A stretch of 64,000 nt of DNA, from NCBI GenBank assembly GCA_035041965.1, contig JAPYMA010000736.1, forward strand, positions 62,001 to 126,000, given 5' to 3'. The notes under the pieces were generated by a model that ran no database searches, was not told where the DNA came from, and saw nothing but the letters and a program-made list of their open reading frames with translations. Origin of the DNA: Anisakis pegreffii. Lineage: Eukaryota > Nematoda > Chromadorea > Rhabditida > Anisakidae. The translations under genes were made by a program, and so were the position numbers. Numbering within the stretch: position 1 is the first letter of the stretch; each line of letters starts with the position of its first letter. Of the stretch, positions 51,612 to 64,000 are shown in pieces.

Positions 51612-54600
51612 GAAAACAATCATAAATTCTAATGGAAAGAGAGCTGCTGACCATTTGAATTGATGTTATTTTTAGATGATTGTGAATTCGGATGATTTCA
51701 AGTTCATTTTGGCATTGATCTTGAGTTTTTGCTCACAAAAAAAAGGTAACATGAAAGTGCGTGCATTTGCCTGATCAATTACGATTGTCCAACAAGGTAG
51801 TAGTGGCATGATTTGATTAAGAGATGAAGTGCCAGTAGTAGTCTCAGTTGACCTACCAAGGACATCAAATGACTGAAAAACCAATATCGCCTTCAGTTTT
51901 CCGAAATTTTTTCACTCGCTCTTCAAGGCCAAATGTTGTAGATTCTACTCGAGCACCTCTAAATTCTTACTGATTCCCAGTCAATTCTGAGCGATTCTGT
52001 GAAAACTCACTTGTCGGTTTCCAACAATCACGTTTTTTGCTTCAATTGAAATGCCTCTAAATCTTTGACGAGTGAATCTACGAAGTTGATATTTCTTTGG
52101 TAATTTCATTAGCCAACCTAACAATTCAGAGGAAGTACATTTCAAAATTCCAGTTTATTTGAGTTGAAAGAAAAGAGTTCTCCCAGCATCGTTCACACCG
52201 TCAACATCGCCAAAAAATGAATCTTGACAATCGCTCTAAAAAAACTTTTTTCGCTCTCCAGAAGAGACAATCAAGAGACCTCTAAGCGGCATTCTTATTG
52301 ACGGGAGCTGATGAGTCAACAGGTAACAGGTAACTAGGTAACAACAGGTAATCATTAGTATTTACCTTGATCATCAAAGTTATTTTTGAAATGTGAGAAG
52401 TGCTACGCGTAAACAACAATGAATGTGTCATTATTACAAAACGCCGAATCAAATGCTCTCCCATCTCATACGAAATGAAATGATCATTCGATCTGGATAT
52501 CAATTAGATCTCTATGTTGACAAAGCTAAAAAGTTTCAATTGCTTGCATTTGATGCGCTCGCTCACAAACCGGATGAAAATTTACTTGCGATTAGTGAAT
52601 TCAATAGAGCACAAACAATGTGGTGCCGTGATGAGAAAGCCTTCAAAAGCCTTTCAATTTGGATCCCATTTTGTGCTCATCGCTATCAATAACCAGAAGT
52701 TGAGAGTTTTTTGAGTGAGCCAAAAAAATTTGGATGAGTTAAACAGTAGGGAAGTGAGATTTTTGGACGTGCTCTCTCGAATGATTTCGCCTTTTCAACG
52801 GCCAGCCAGCATTAGAATGACTAATGTAAACTCAACAAAGTAAACCAGATTTGAAGATTTAGCACAGTGAGAAGAGCAGCAAGCAAGCACATTAAAGTAA
52901 ACTTTTCTTTGCCGTATGGAATGAATTTCTTGGAAATCAGGCGTTCTTGCCTGCTGACTGTGAAATTGCCTTGATTTTCTGTCGGTTCAACAAGGGATTG
53001 GAGGATTTGAGAAGACTTTCGTGGATGTTAACAGATACATTCGTCGCTGAAATGGTTGGTTGTGATTTTGAGCAGATCAGTTGAGAAGCTTATTGGTTTG
53101 ATGCTTGGCTACGACGATTAATTATGCAAAGTATTCACGGCAACTAATTAATTACTCGGTTGTGTTCGGTTGGCCTGCTCGTTTAGCCAGCGGCGTGGCG
53201 TAAATTCAGGTTTAATAGCCTGCTTGCCAATCCAGGTAATCCAGGTAATAATGCAGAATAAAACAATGCTAATTAGGATCTCAATAATGATTTGAGAGTG
53301 TTTTCTTCAGTGATTTAATGTGATTGCACTGTAGTGCATTGATTGCTTTACCAAGACCAACGTTAAAATGTGCGGCATTAAAATGATCACAGCAACTGAA
53401 ATAATTTCATTTGCAACCGAAACGCTAAAACAATCAAATTTATTGCTAAAAATAATTGGAAGCACCTGCGACCAATCCATTTTGCAGTCTACTAAGAACA
53501 CAGTGAATTCGAGTAGTACTAATAGATAAAAATTAGTGCTTGTTGAAATCGTCTAGCTGATCTTATAGCTGTACTAAGACCATGGTGAATGTCTGGCTCG
53601 TTTTGAGCCAGTAGTAGCTCCACTTCATCTCAAAGACTGTAAACGGATAAACGGATAAAGTCTCTTATAATTCCAACAAGATTACGTTGTTTCATTAAAA
53701 TCCCTCAGCTTACACATCGTTTTATCCACTCCAAGGCTGGCCGCACATGCTCAGAAGTAATACTTTATATAGAAGTCCATACTTGAGAAAAATCAAATTC
53801 TATCCGAAAAATCAAATTCTTATTGAACAGTGATAACCTCTCAAACTGAATCGGCTGATATCCATGAATATCTCTCAGTTTTGCTTTTCACTGAAGTTCT
53901 TATCGTCTAAAGACTCACACATTTGATAGCTTGGCTGGTTGTTTACTCAGATTTCTTGCTGATTCTCTCAATTCTCTAAATTTTTGATCATTATCGATTC
54001 AAAATGATGATCACATTTTGAATCGATGACCCGTTTCGATTTTTTTAAACTTTAAAACTTTTCTCCGCAGTATATTCTCTACATTGTCACCACTGTACTG
54101 AGCATGTTACACCTCTAGTTTCATGCGAATCAATAGACAACCAAATAAACTCGCTCCATTGGGTCGCGATTTTTTCTCTATGTTATATGAGTGAATGGCC
54201 TAAGGAACAAATCGTTTCCGATGAACCGACAAGGTCATCTATACGATCACAATAGAAATCCATACCTTCTCATGCCTGAACTCCTCTTAATTTGCCTTTT
54301 TTCCAAATCTTCTTTGCCTAAATCACATTCCAGCAAATCTTGTAGCGTGAAAACGAATTGATGTTTTAACTCAAAAAATATCTGTTTTAACAGAGTGATC
54401 TGATGATCTGATAGCTATTTATAACTGCAAACAAAGGCAATTAATTAATCAGAACAGTTGCCTACTATTGAATCCAAAATCCAAAAGTGCTCTCATTTGT
54501 TATCAATTGCAACAATAAGAGTGTCATGTCAGGTTTTATCAAACAAATCAAAACTGACTTGAGACGAGACGAGAGCAATCTGCTCAAACAAGACTAATTG

Positions 54601-56288
54601 CTGAGCGCTCCATTTATAAGGTGAGTGGATTGGAGTAATAGGTAATCAAACCACCATGACTATATTAATGATAAACGACTGATTACAGGTGCAAGTGGAA
54701 TTAATACGATGAAGCTCAACGTTTCGGCGTTATACTATTTATCCTCTTGAGCAGCTTCTTAGCTCACTGAACACCACGATGATCTTCTAGTGGATAGATC
54801 AAGGATTAGGGATTACGGGAGATAAGTTGGGGTTTACAGATAAACTGATAATGATAATGATAATGATAATGATCGAAGACAGAAACAGTACAGTGATGGC
54901 AATAGTGACTATGATATTGGCAAATTAATGTGAAGCAAACTGAAGAGAACTTGAAGTGTTGATACTACTATCAATAGTAGATTTAGATCTCGAAAATCTT
55001 CACCATATCATTCTCTTTGCGTGATATCGCCCAAATTTTGAAACTTCCAGCTGAGTTTATCGGTTGAATATTTCCATTTCATGTTACCCCAGCAATCGGA
55101 GAGATATTACAATGATAATGTTCAACGTGTCATCTTCAAAAATACTTTTTTGAGCGAGTTTATTTTGAAACAGACTGCAGCAAATGCATGATTTATGTGC
55201 GCTACTGGATCAAAGACCATTTCAGTACAAAATCATGATGGATGAAGTGCAACGTCTCAATTTAAAGTCTCAATTCTGCCCGAATACTCTATCATCTGCT
55301 CAACTCGCAGTATAAGTCTCTCGGTCATAACTATCTCAACCCAACCGTAAAACAATATGAATGATCGTTTGTGATTAGCACCAAAAAACCATAAAAATTT
55401 TTTGCGCCTTCATTCTGACAGGTTTCCTAACCAAATTTGATTGCTGACGAACATACCTATAATACAATACCTATTCTAAGTCAATCCATTGAACGACGGC
55501 AACATGCTGCTGAACTAAAAAATTTCAGATGAATTATTCACATTCTTCACGGGAGGAGAACAAGAAATTCAGCGATGAACATTCCAAAATGTTTGTTTGG
55601 GCATTAACAAGTGAGAAATGACTCATTTTTGGGAAAAAATTTCCCAAAAAATGAAAAAATTGGAAAATGAAGAGAAATGAAAAGAGAAATTGTTATTTTC
55701 TGCAATGAATTGGTGAGAACTCGTATGATTAGCGCTCCTAACCGATTAACCAATCGTCATTGTGGAGTTTTTGCTGCAGAAAAAGATCCATCATACCAAA
55801 ACAAACTGGATGGAATTTTTCATAAAGTCTTTTGAGTGACTAATTTGCAGAAAACTAGTGCTCAAAATGAGTTCAATCAATGCCTGCCCAAAAAATTGCC
55901 CAAAAACTAGGTAAGTACCACACTCTTACTTAACCTATTCAAGTCGTTTGTAAACCAGTCTATTTTTAAGCAAAGGTAATCGTGCAACAGTATAGTGATG
56001 CCTAGCACAAACATATGGCTGAATGTTCTCGAGTTATTTCGTCGTGTTCAAGCCTGAACATCAACTTAATCTAGCTTCATCCTTGACGACGCTGCTTCAG
56101 GCTTCAAGCTCCACCTCAGCTGCACCCTAACAGGACCGAAATATCAGTGGCTTACCTAGTTTGAGGAAGTACTGGCACGATCACGAGTCATCAGCCATGA
56201 CAGCTCAAAATCGTTTTGTGTGGAGACTTCAGATCATCAGATGTAGCCTCGAGATATGGAAATTTGCTTCAAAAAGAGAATATTTCAG
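51612..56288. other. Gene-poor region with repeat copy and GATAAT run
   Basis: Contains family A copy 5, a tandem GGTAAC block near 52320-52350 and a short GATAAT run near 54848-54873. No supported exons. Confidence 0.5.
53107..53248 (+). repeat. Interspersed repeat family A, copy 5 (internal deletion)
   Basis: Both ends match copy 1 closely (GGCTACGACGATTAATT at the start, tandem AATCCAGGT at the end). The AACGTT-rich middle is deleted, and the shared open frame is lost. Confidence 0.85.
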
Positions 56289-56449
56289 CAAAAGAGGCCT
56301 CATTTTCGACTGCCCTCTAATGACACTAGTAAATGCTCATTCGGCAGCTTTCTACCACCCCAACTACCGGATCGAGTCAATCTCAGTGCTGACGTCTGTT
56401 TCGTCTCCAACTTTTACTCAGTTTTCAAAAAATGTAATTGTTTATTCAG
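56289..56449 (+). CDS. Candidate single exon, cysteine-containing, unrecognised
   Basis: Open from a TATTTCAG acceptor to an AG|GTAGAG donor, 53 codons plus two bases. It encodes QKRPHFRLPSNDTSKCSFGS and later VNLSADVCFVSNFYSVF. It has good borders and is more G+C-rich than its flanks, but no partner exon in matching phase was found and another frame is partly open. Weak evidence. Confidence 0.22.
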
Positions 56450-57387
56450 GTAGAGAACGGAAAATTTTCACATTTTTTGATTTCCAATCGTATTTGTTAA
56501 AATTTTTAGCAGCATCCTCGCTTATTCGTTGTCGTCTGCTGTAATTTCAACAGCAATAATAAAAACAATAATACTTTACTTATTGCAGCAATTCGAGCTG
56601 CTGCTAGTTTTCCAGCATCTAGTTAAGAGGAACTGTTATGACCTTGTTTTAATGTGTTCCTAATGTGAATTGTGCATTTGTTATTTTTTCAGCGGCTAAA
56701 AGTCTCCCCAAAAAAGCCTCCAAATCAACTAAATCTACTAAAGATATTGCACCAAATGAATTCAGTACGATTCGGATTCTTTAACGATGCTCGTTCTTTA
56801 GGTGTAATGATGTTAATCGATGTTGCCAGATGTAATTTTTTGTGAGTTGTCAGAATGGCTGCTGTAATTATTGTTATTGTTATGAGAGAGTATAACACCT
56901 CAGTCAATTCACCGGTTTACTAAAAACTAACAGCAGTAGCAGTAGCAGTAATATTACTGTTTTATAGAGAGTTCCACACATTCACAAAACAACAACAAAC
57001 AAAATCCGCTTATATCCCATCTGTTTGTATATCTCATTATATCTCCTGTGTCCAACCAACCTCAACTCACAATGTTCGTGGTCGTCTCCTCTATCTATCA
57101 CAAACTCAACTCAACGTTCAGCTGCTGTTGCTGCTATTTAGTCACAGTTTGAATTCACATCAGCTCAAACAACTCAAACTACTTCTCAACAATAAAGCTG
57201 GAAACCGCCTGCACCGTCTCAGCTAGTTAAAGTATTTGGCTTACCGTTTGCTGAAAATCCCAGACCTAATGTCATCTACGAGCATGGAACATTTGTGAAT
57301 GTTTTAAAGAGTTCGAGATTAGACATTAGACGCTTGCAGATAATCACGCTAGTTCCTGACGCTCCTGGCATACAACATACACTTTCT

Positions 57388-57445
57388 ATTATTGTTATTA
57401 TTACTATTAATATTATTATTGTTATTATTACTATTACTATTACTA
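57388..57445. repeat. TTA/TTG microsatellite
   Basis: Imperfect triplet run in gene-poor DNA. Confidence 0.9.
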
Positions 57446-57690
57446 TATTGTATCATAAGGGCTTTGCACTTGTCATAGAACAAACTGTACGCTCAAGCAA
57501 TAGTGTGGATAGTGTTGTAGTAGTTTGATTTCATTTTCAACCGATTATACTGTCTGAGCATACATTATTTTCAATTTCTACTGAATATTTCTTTCTATTT
57601 TTGTTTTGTTAGTGTTCAAATGAAAGGAAATTGTCGAGTTGAATTGGAATGAAATGTGCAAATGGAAATATAATCACGTTCCCTATGTTT

Positions 57691-57713
57691 TGCTGCTGCT
57701 GCTGCTGCTGCTG
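57691..57713. repeat. CTG microsatellite
   Basis: About seven and a half perfect TGC/CTG triplets. It produces a run of cysteine codons in one spurious frame. Confidence 0.95.
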
Positions 57714-60700
57714 TGTTTTACAATTTTGCCTGCCGTCAATTGCTCACTATTATTATCGTTGTTGGTTCCAACCGAATGAATTCATTCAATCACACAAAAT
57801 TTTTCTTCGACTCAAGCAAGTCGTCGTTGTTCGTCGTCTACAATAGCGAATACAAAAGGCCGGGCCTCTCGACGCCTAGCGCATTCGTTGAGAAACGCCT
57901 TCCACTGAGACGAGAGCCCTTTCATTCATTTCAGATCAGCCCCTTCCTATCATTTCAATGTTTCATTTCTCCCAATGCTGCTGCTGCTGATTGAACAACT
58001 TTCCATCCAAAATTCCCAATTTTAAACAAATTTTCCATTTTACACCGGAATCCAGGCTCTTGGATAGATAAAATGTAATTTCGTCAATGAGTTATATGAA
58101 TTTAAGATGCTGCTCGGTTTGGTAATTAGTTGGTAGCAAGCAGTTGCTTCAAAGCTCTAGCCCTCCCTTCCAAAGGCAAGTGAGTGCAAACCGAATGGGC
58201 GTTTGTGAATTCCTGCAGAATTCAGAGTGAGCGAACCTGTCGCAATAGATTTTTGCAGTTTATTTCGTGTTTGCAGCTTAATTTCAGTAGTTTTTTGCCC
58301 TTTGCAAAGAGTTTTCGTCAATATTGCCTTCGTCGTCGTCGTCTTCACGATAATTTATAATGTCCTATGACAGTATTTGCTTTATGCTCTAGCGGTGATT
58401 ACGGTCTTGTCATTTCGGCTTAAATCGTTGATCTGTTCGGCTGCGCCGTTTCCAATCGCCTATTTTGAGTTGTGCGTACAAGATGAGTGCAAACTAGAGC
58501 CATACAGTTACTTCGGCCATCGGGTGTGGTCGATGAATCTGGCGAGACATCACAATGTGCCGGTGTGACAACAGTATTGCCAAAAGACCGCTAAGGCATG
58601 AGCTGTGACGAGCGGCAGCAGAAACGACGACGTCAACTATGAGGCGATGAAACGTGGACTTCAACGAGAGTAGATTGAACCAGACCATCAGGAGACTTAA
58701 AGGAGACTTTTGTGAGATCGAATGTCAACGTCACCTCCCAGATTGGCCAAAATTTTTAAAATTTTTTCGAGTTAGAAGCAGCAGAAATTGCAGGCAGTTA
58801 GAATGCTGGCTGGTCTCGTTGTGAGTGTATGAGCGAATAAAATTTTCCTTGATGCAGCAGCACTCACCATCGAGAGAGCGAGAGAAAGGAGATGCGGGAT
58901 CTGAATCGGGATCACGGTTACGGATATGCAGGCGTTTTGTAACCGAGGCGGCAAATTCAGGAGGATATCGGTTTGGCTTAAAGTTGCCGTATAGAAAGCT
59001 TTAACCATTTTAGAGCAAATAAGAGTCAGAGCCATCAAATCGTTATCTTTTCCTATCTTGTGATCGTCGATAAGATCATTGAATCTCCAACAAAATCGAG
59101 TATTCGACTGTATCCATGTAAACGCATCTCACCTCTATGATTTCTTTAAAATGATAAAGCGTTCCGAAAATATCACTTGACTCGTATAACTCGTGAAAGC
59201 GCAATCGCCTTTCACACTAGCCAGAACTGTACCAATAGCAGAATTTTATTCCCTAATATCCTCAAATCCCTAATATCCACCGTTCTTTATCTGTTTGACC
59301 TGTTTGCTCCAATCAGCAAAAATTTTGGTGCTTATTTACGATATTGTTAATGAATACTCTTGACAATGGACAACATCAAGCTGTAGTTTCCCGAATCTAT
59401 CAAACAGAAAACTTTGTATAATATTTACGAGTAACCAAGCAATCGTTTTCGATCTGCCCAATCGATAGGCGCCGAATGGATTAATCACCATCCATAATCG
59501 TGTAACAATGACGACGGGCATTGTCAGGCAGCAGCAGCAATTGAATTGTGGCAAATCAAACGCTGTTGTTGAAAACGTTGTTTTCCTCTTATATTCACAC
59601 ACCAAAATCACACCTTTCACATTCTGAACATCACACTTTGCCGTATATTCCAAGCAGCCAGCAGCAGTTAGTCAGAGTCATCCATCCATCCATCCCAACA
59701 CCATCGTCATATGTTGATTCCAACGACTGTCAGTTTATTCGACGATTAGCAATGCCAACCAAACTGTTTGTGTGTGTATTTATTTCATCCACCAATTCAT
59801 TTCATCTCAAATCATTTCGGTGCATTCGTTCCGTTCATACGACCCAACAACGTTCAGATGCATCATCCACTCTCAAGACTTGAAATTTTTTTCAGCGTTT
59901 TAAATTCTCATCGCCATCCAACTAACGTACTATTGCCGTTACAATACGTCTATTGAAGTGTCTTGCGGTGCTTATTTTTTTGTGGTGCTCTCTTCTGACA
60001 AATTCTATCAGACTATCAGAAAAATTGTTTAAAAATGCACTTTTTCGCTTCTTCACTTCAATTTCTCACTTTCGGTGAATCAACAGCCGAAGAGAATGAT
60101 GTTGTTTGTGTTCTGACAGCGAATGAGATCTGTCAGAAGTACAACAACACTTCAGAGGATCGATGAAACGATACGCGATCGATCGACAACGGCAAGTTCG
60201 ATTGATTGAGAAGAAGAGGTTTCAAGAGATTTATGAGGTTTTGGAACAAAACTAGAGAAAGCAAGTGCCAATCTAGAAATCTCAGAGACTTGGATAAAGC
60301 GTTCTTATTGAAATCCATTGAAATCCACAATAACCACAATGCTTATGATGATAATCTTACGATTAAGTGCGGCGGCGCTTCTAAGCTTGTCAGTCAGATT
60401 TACATTCAATTACTCGCTCACGATGTTTGAAATGATCAAGCTTGAAATGATCAGTCTCGATCACTCGATCATGATCACTACTCGATCACCAACTCCACCA
60501 GGTGTATAAATTGATTGCTCGAACTCGAATTCGCTACTCGAACCGTCCGTCATTGATGTGTTGTCGTTGTATTGTATGCTCCCTATCGCTCACTCACTAA
60601 TCACAAACCAAGTGCATGCAATAGTGCATGACACATCATGCATCTATCTATCAATTTCTCACTGAATTCATTCAACCACAAACACTTTTCACTATTGTAC

Positions 60701-61528
60701 GCGTTGAATTCAATTCAATTCAACAAGCAATCTCGTCTATCAGCAATTTCAACAAAATTTGTCTGTCTTTTCTATAGTTGAATGCGGTCGGCACCCCGAC
60801 GGCGCCACTCATCCCAAAGGATCACTTGATGTGATTTTTTGAGACTTTTTGCCCAATTTGAACTCATTGATGATTTCATGATGCCCCAAGTAGTACTTTC
60901 ATAGGATACTTTCGCACAACCCATCAATTGATCTGATTATTTAGATGAATAAATGGCATAGAAATTATTACTTGCTAGCGCAAGATATTATCTGCAGTTA
61001 AGTCCGATTGTAAGGCCTAGAATATAAGATCAGAGAGCTTAAAATGAAAAAACTATGCCGAAAAGACTGAACCTTCAGTTCAAGCTCAATGCAGTTCGCC
61101 GCAACCGTAGCAGTGTCCGCGAGATTTAAAAAATTACGTCTGAAACTATTATGCGTGAAACTATTTTGTCAATTTTTTCTGTGTCTGATACTGTAATGTA
61201 TTCACCAGAGACATATTCATCAGCGAATTCCATTTTTCGTGTCATTTTCGTCAGAAGACGGGATGATTCAAAAAGGGATGATAACATTGCTGGCAGAAGG
61301 GGCTCAGTTTTCTTTAGAGGATTTAAATTTTGAATGTTATCCGGCAGTTTTGGAGCCATCCGAGCCAAAGACCTCATGTGGAATCGCTAGGTTTTGATTG
61401 ACGTGTTTATGGTGTGTGTAATGCGTGATCGCTATCTTATCCCGATCAAGCAAGGAAATTGATCTTAAGTGATTGATCTTTAAGCGAAAGCTGATCTGTT
61501 GAGAAGAGAAGACAATTGAAGAGGAACG

Positions 61529-61707
61529 ATGGAGACGACTGCATCCTCAAAAGAGATGACCACCGGTGAGGGTGGTGGCAGTGAGCAAATCACTGCTGCT
61601 GATGTCACCGAGAGAATCACACGTACCGTAATCCGAACAGCAAATTATACGTCGCTAACGGGCGGCGGAGATGCCGGAGACACCACAACCTCGAGTCTCG
61701 CCTACGA
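61529..61707 (+). CDS. First exon of a second rootletin-like gene (partial, runs off window)
   Basis: Starts ATG and ends at GTGAGT after 59 codons plus two bases, the same exit phase as rootletin exon 1. It encodes DVTERITRTVIRTANYTSL, aligned with [20 protein letters not shown] in rootletin exon 1, each preceded by a Glu/Gly-rich start and followed by a Gly/Ala stretch and a final aromatic residue (LAYE against LGYG). No homologue of exon 2 is visible before 64000, so either the next intron is longer than 2.3 kb or this is a lone duplicated exon. Tandem duplication of the rootletin gene is the simpler reading. The function would presumably be an assembly head for a rootletin-like filament. 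Confidence 0.68.
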
Positions 61708-64000
61708 GTGAGTTCATGCCAACAGTCTATCAAACTTTTTCTATCAAACGCAGATCAAACGGGTAGCCATCATCGCTATCGATCTAGCTGATCATCCAAA
61801 GAAACTGAATCGTTTCGAGACAGCCAAGCAAGCAATACTAACAAAGAATATTGACGGAATGAGTATCAGAAATATATCAGAAGGATTACTAACAAATACC
61901 TCCCTCTCTGACTAAGCCAAATTACTCCAAAATGAACATTCAAATCAATTCAACAAGCCAAAAGACAAACCAAATGTTCCTCACAAACTTTTAGTTTACC
62001 AACGATATATGTTAAATATCAGTTGACAGCAAGTTATCTAATCAAGCGGCATCTAGACATACGGGAATGAACTAACAGAGGATGTGATACGTCTTTTTTT
62101 TTCAACTGCATAAAAATCCTCTTAGTTGGCTGGAAAAATCCAAACAACTGACTCTCTAAACAATCTAGTTGTAATGCAGGAATCCTCATGAATTTTCAAA
62201 GTTTCGAGATCTAGGCAGATTTATAAGATCCTCACAAATTCAAATAGTTTGTTTGCAATTCTGTTGATTTGCTCGGCATCACAGAGCAGTCAGTCTATTT
62301 AGGCAAATCAAAATCACTGTGTGATCATTCTTAAACTGTGTATATTCTTATTGAAACATACAGACAAAATTTGGCTATTTCATGATGAATTTGTTTTGCA
62401 CGCAGTCACAAATGTTGAGTGGGAGATTTTTTGCATGAATGCAAATTCGCGTTGTCATTAGATCATTTTGCTGGGATTTTGCTCGGATTAATATCATCTA
62501 TTGCATCCATCATCCTATCAACACCTTACTGTATTACTGGCAACCAGTTAGAGACACACCAAATCAGGTCTTCCCAGAAGCTTTGTATCAGTTTCAAGCC
62601 TAGACAAGTATATTGTGGGAGAGAAACTGTATTCATGTTTGGAGCACGACAACAAAATAGATAAAATACGACGATAGCATGAGATTAGAGAGGAGATCAA
62701 CTCGATTCAATTCGACGATTCGAGCAAAAAATCTGCGACCGACGATCAGGTAAGCGCTTACAAAAATAATTACCAACGCAGTGTGGATCACGATTAACTT
62801 TCTATTGCACAATATTTTTAGCAGCAGCATTCCATCCGACGATCTAACATATCAATTACTTGATAGAGTCAGTGTGTAGTGTTGATCTGCTACTACTACT
62901 ACTACTTTACTTGTTACTTTCAGTTACAGTTTTTGATTATTGCTATTGTTGGAAGAGTTATGAGCGAAACTATCGATGGCATTTGATTAAGTTGACGAGA
63001 ACCGGTTCTCGTCGAAACATGGAAATTCACAATCACTAGAACCTTCTTCTGTAATATCATGCAAAGCATGCATGATTCGTTGACAAACAACACCAACATA
63101 CACACGCAAACAAGTGGTAGCGATGAGCATTTTCAGAGAATTTAATTTTTTCTATTGACACAGCACCATCATCATCCTATTCGTCAATATTATTATTATC
63201 ATTATTATTGTTATTATTGTTATTACTGCTACTGTTAGAGTTTCATTGGTTGTTCGTATCCCAACAAACATCAACGGATGATCTTTCATGTGATCACAAT
63301 TCAGTGAAAACAAGTGGAACGGGACGATGAGCAAAAGAAATTTGTGGTGTACTTGGTTCATAACATTTTTTAGTTCCTTTTCAGCAATTAATCTTCCACC
63401 TTCTAAATTCGTGTTCGTGCAAATTAAGTGCACAACAGCAGCAAATGCAAAAGACAGCAAATCATTCGATTGAAATCATTTGAAACATTGGGAGAAATTT
63501 CGATGAGAACTTTTAATTCGTCACATTTTCGGCAACAAGCAATAACAACTTCTTTCCTAGAACCACCACTCTAATCTTAATCCTTCAGAGGATTTAGTTG
63601 CGGTGTTTCGTTAGCATTTGTGACTGGGATTAGAGGATAACTGGAAGATCTGTGAAGATTAGCTGTGTATAATAAAAGATTTTGGAAGACAGCTGAGTTC
63701 ACTTGAATAAACTTATCGATGAAGCAGAATCTATGGATCATATGAGAATTTTTAGTGTTGCAGGTAAGTAAGCAAGTCAAAGGTACCGACGTAAAATTGT
63801 ACCATAGCAAGCACAGTTTGTAAATAAGAGCAATGTAAATAAGACTGAACGGGATACTTTAGAAGGTGAGTGAGTTCAGCTAATGCTGGTAAAAACATCT
63901 TAAGTAAACGTCTCATTCAGACCAGTCGGTACCGGTTTTGTGAGGTCTTTGAAAACGAATCATATGATCTTGAGAGCTCACTCTTAGAATGAAAGCATTT
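61708..64000. other. Probable first intron of the second rootletin-like gene
   Basis: No exon resembling rootletin exon 2 is seen on the plus strand. It holds an ATT microsatellite, a CTA run near 62891-62906 and a perfect 20-bp palindrome at 62994-63013. Confidence 0.45.
63187..63236. repeat. ATT microsatellite
   Basis: Imperfect run of ATT/TTG triplets. On the minus strand it gives a spurious hydrophobic stretch. Confidence 0.9.

Larger units (their letters stand above)
56450..61528. other. Gene-poor region upstream of the second rootletin-like exon
   Basis: Contains a TTA-rich microsatellite, a CTG run and scattered short open frames. The plus-strand frame ending at 58568 (CVQDECKLEPYSYFGHRVWS) looks somewhat coding but has no convincing acceptor, so it is not called. 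Confidence 0.45.

Noticed and set aside
52423..52692. 89-residue plus-strand frame
   Set aside because: Single frame without splice context or recognisable motif.
58377..58568. Frame containing CVQDECKLEPYSYFGHRVWS
   Set aside because: Looks mildly coding, but I could not find an acceptor or partner exon, and the opposite strand is also open.
63152..63460. 102-residue minus-strand frame that looks secreted or membrane-bound
   Set aside because: The hydrophobic part is the translated ATT microsatellite.
1..64000. CRISPR arrays, prokaryotic operons, viral genes or toxin genes
   Set aside because: Nothing resembling these was seen. The repeat arrays are simple or tandem repeats without spacer structure.
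61708..64000. Further exons of the second rootletin-like gene inside the window
   Set aside because: No plus-strand segment resembles rootletin exon 2 or a heptad coiled coil.

Overview
This is a piece of an animal nuclear genome, most probably a nematode. It is A+T-rich, and its genes are broken into many short exons. The splice acceptors are nearly all TTTCAG, TTTTAG or TTGCAG, and donors are mostly GTRAGT-like. Some introns are very short (41 bp at 7009-7049) while most are 150-1200 bp. There are no bacterial features such as operons, ribosome binding sites or CRISPR arrays. The nematode call is an inference from splice-site style, a possible trans-splice acceptor and gene content; no species can be named.

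Layout. 1-2946: no gene seen. 2947-7608, minus strand: a BTB-domain gene in at least ten exons. Its longest intron carries a foldback element and one copy of an interspersed repeat. 8-17 kb: gene-poor, with a 13-bp minisatellite and simple repeats. 17.0-23.4 kb: three clusters of plausible minus-strand exons of unrecognised genes and a tRNA-like relic. 25898-45170, plus strand: a complete rootletin gene (ciliary rootlet coiled coil; che-10/CROCC family) in 36 exons whose phases all agree, giving about 1987 residues. 45.2-61.5 kb: mostly gene-poor, with two weak exon candidates. 61529-61707, plus strand: an exon strongly resembling rootletin exon 1 with the same exit phase, probably the start of a second, tandem rootletin gene running off the right edge.

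The most striking pattern is inside the rootletin gene. Several introns hold decayed copies of neighbouring exons or of neighbouring intron sequence (about 34.7/35.0, 35.5/36.1, 36.7/37.0, 38.6/39.4 and 39.9/40.2 kb, plus a hairpin repeat at 29.4/30.5 kb). Many intact exons are phase 0-0 and encode about 60-70 residues. This looks like a long coiled coil lengthened by repeated local exon duplication, with failed duplicates still visible. Other observations are a five-copy repeat family in which three copies share an open frame, and a heavy excess of the palindrome TGATCA in non-coding DNA.

Functionally, rootletin forms the striated fibre anchoring cilia of sensory neurons. BTB proteins usually act as Cullin-3 substrate adaptors or dimeric scaffolds. 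Nothing in the sequence shows that the two genes work together.
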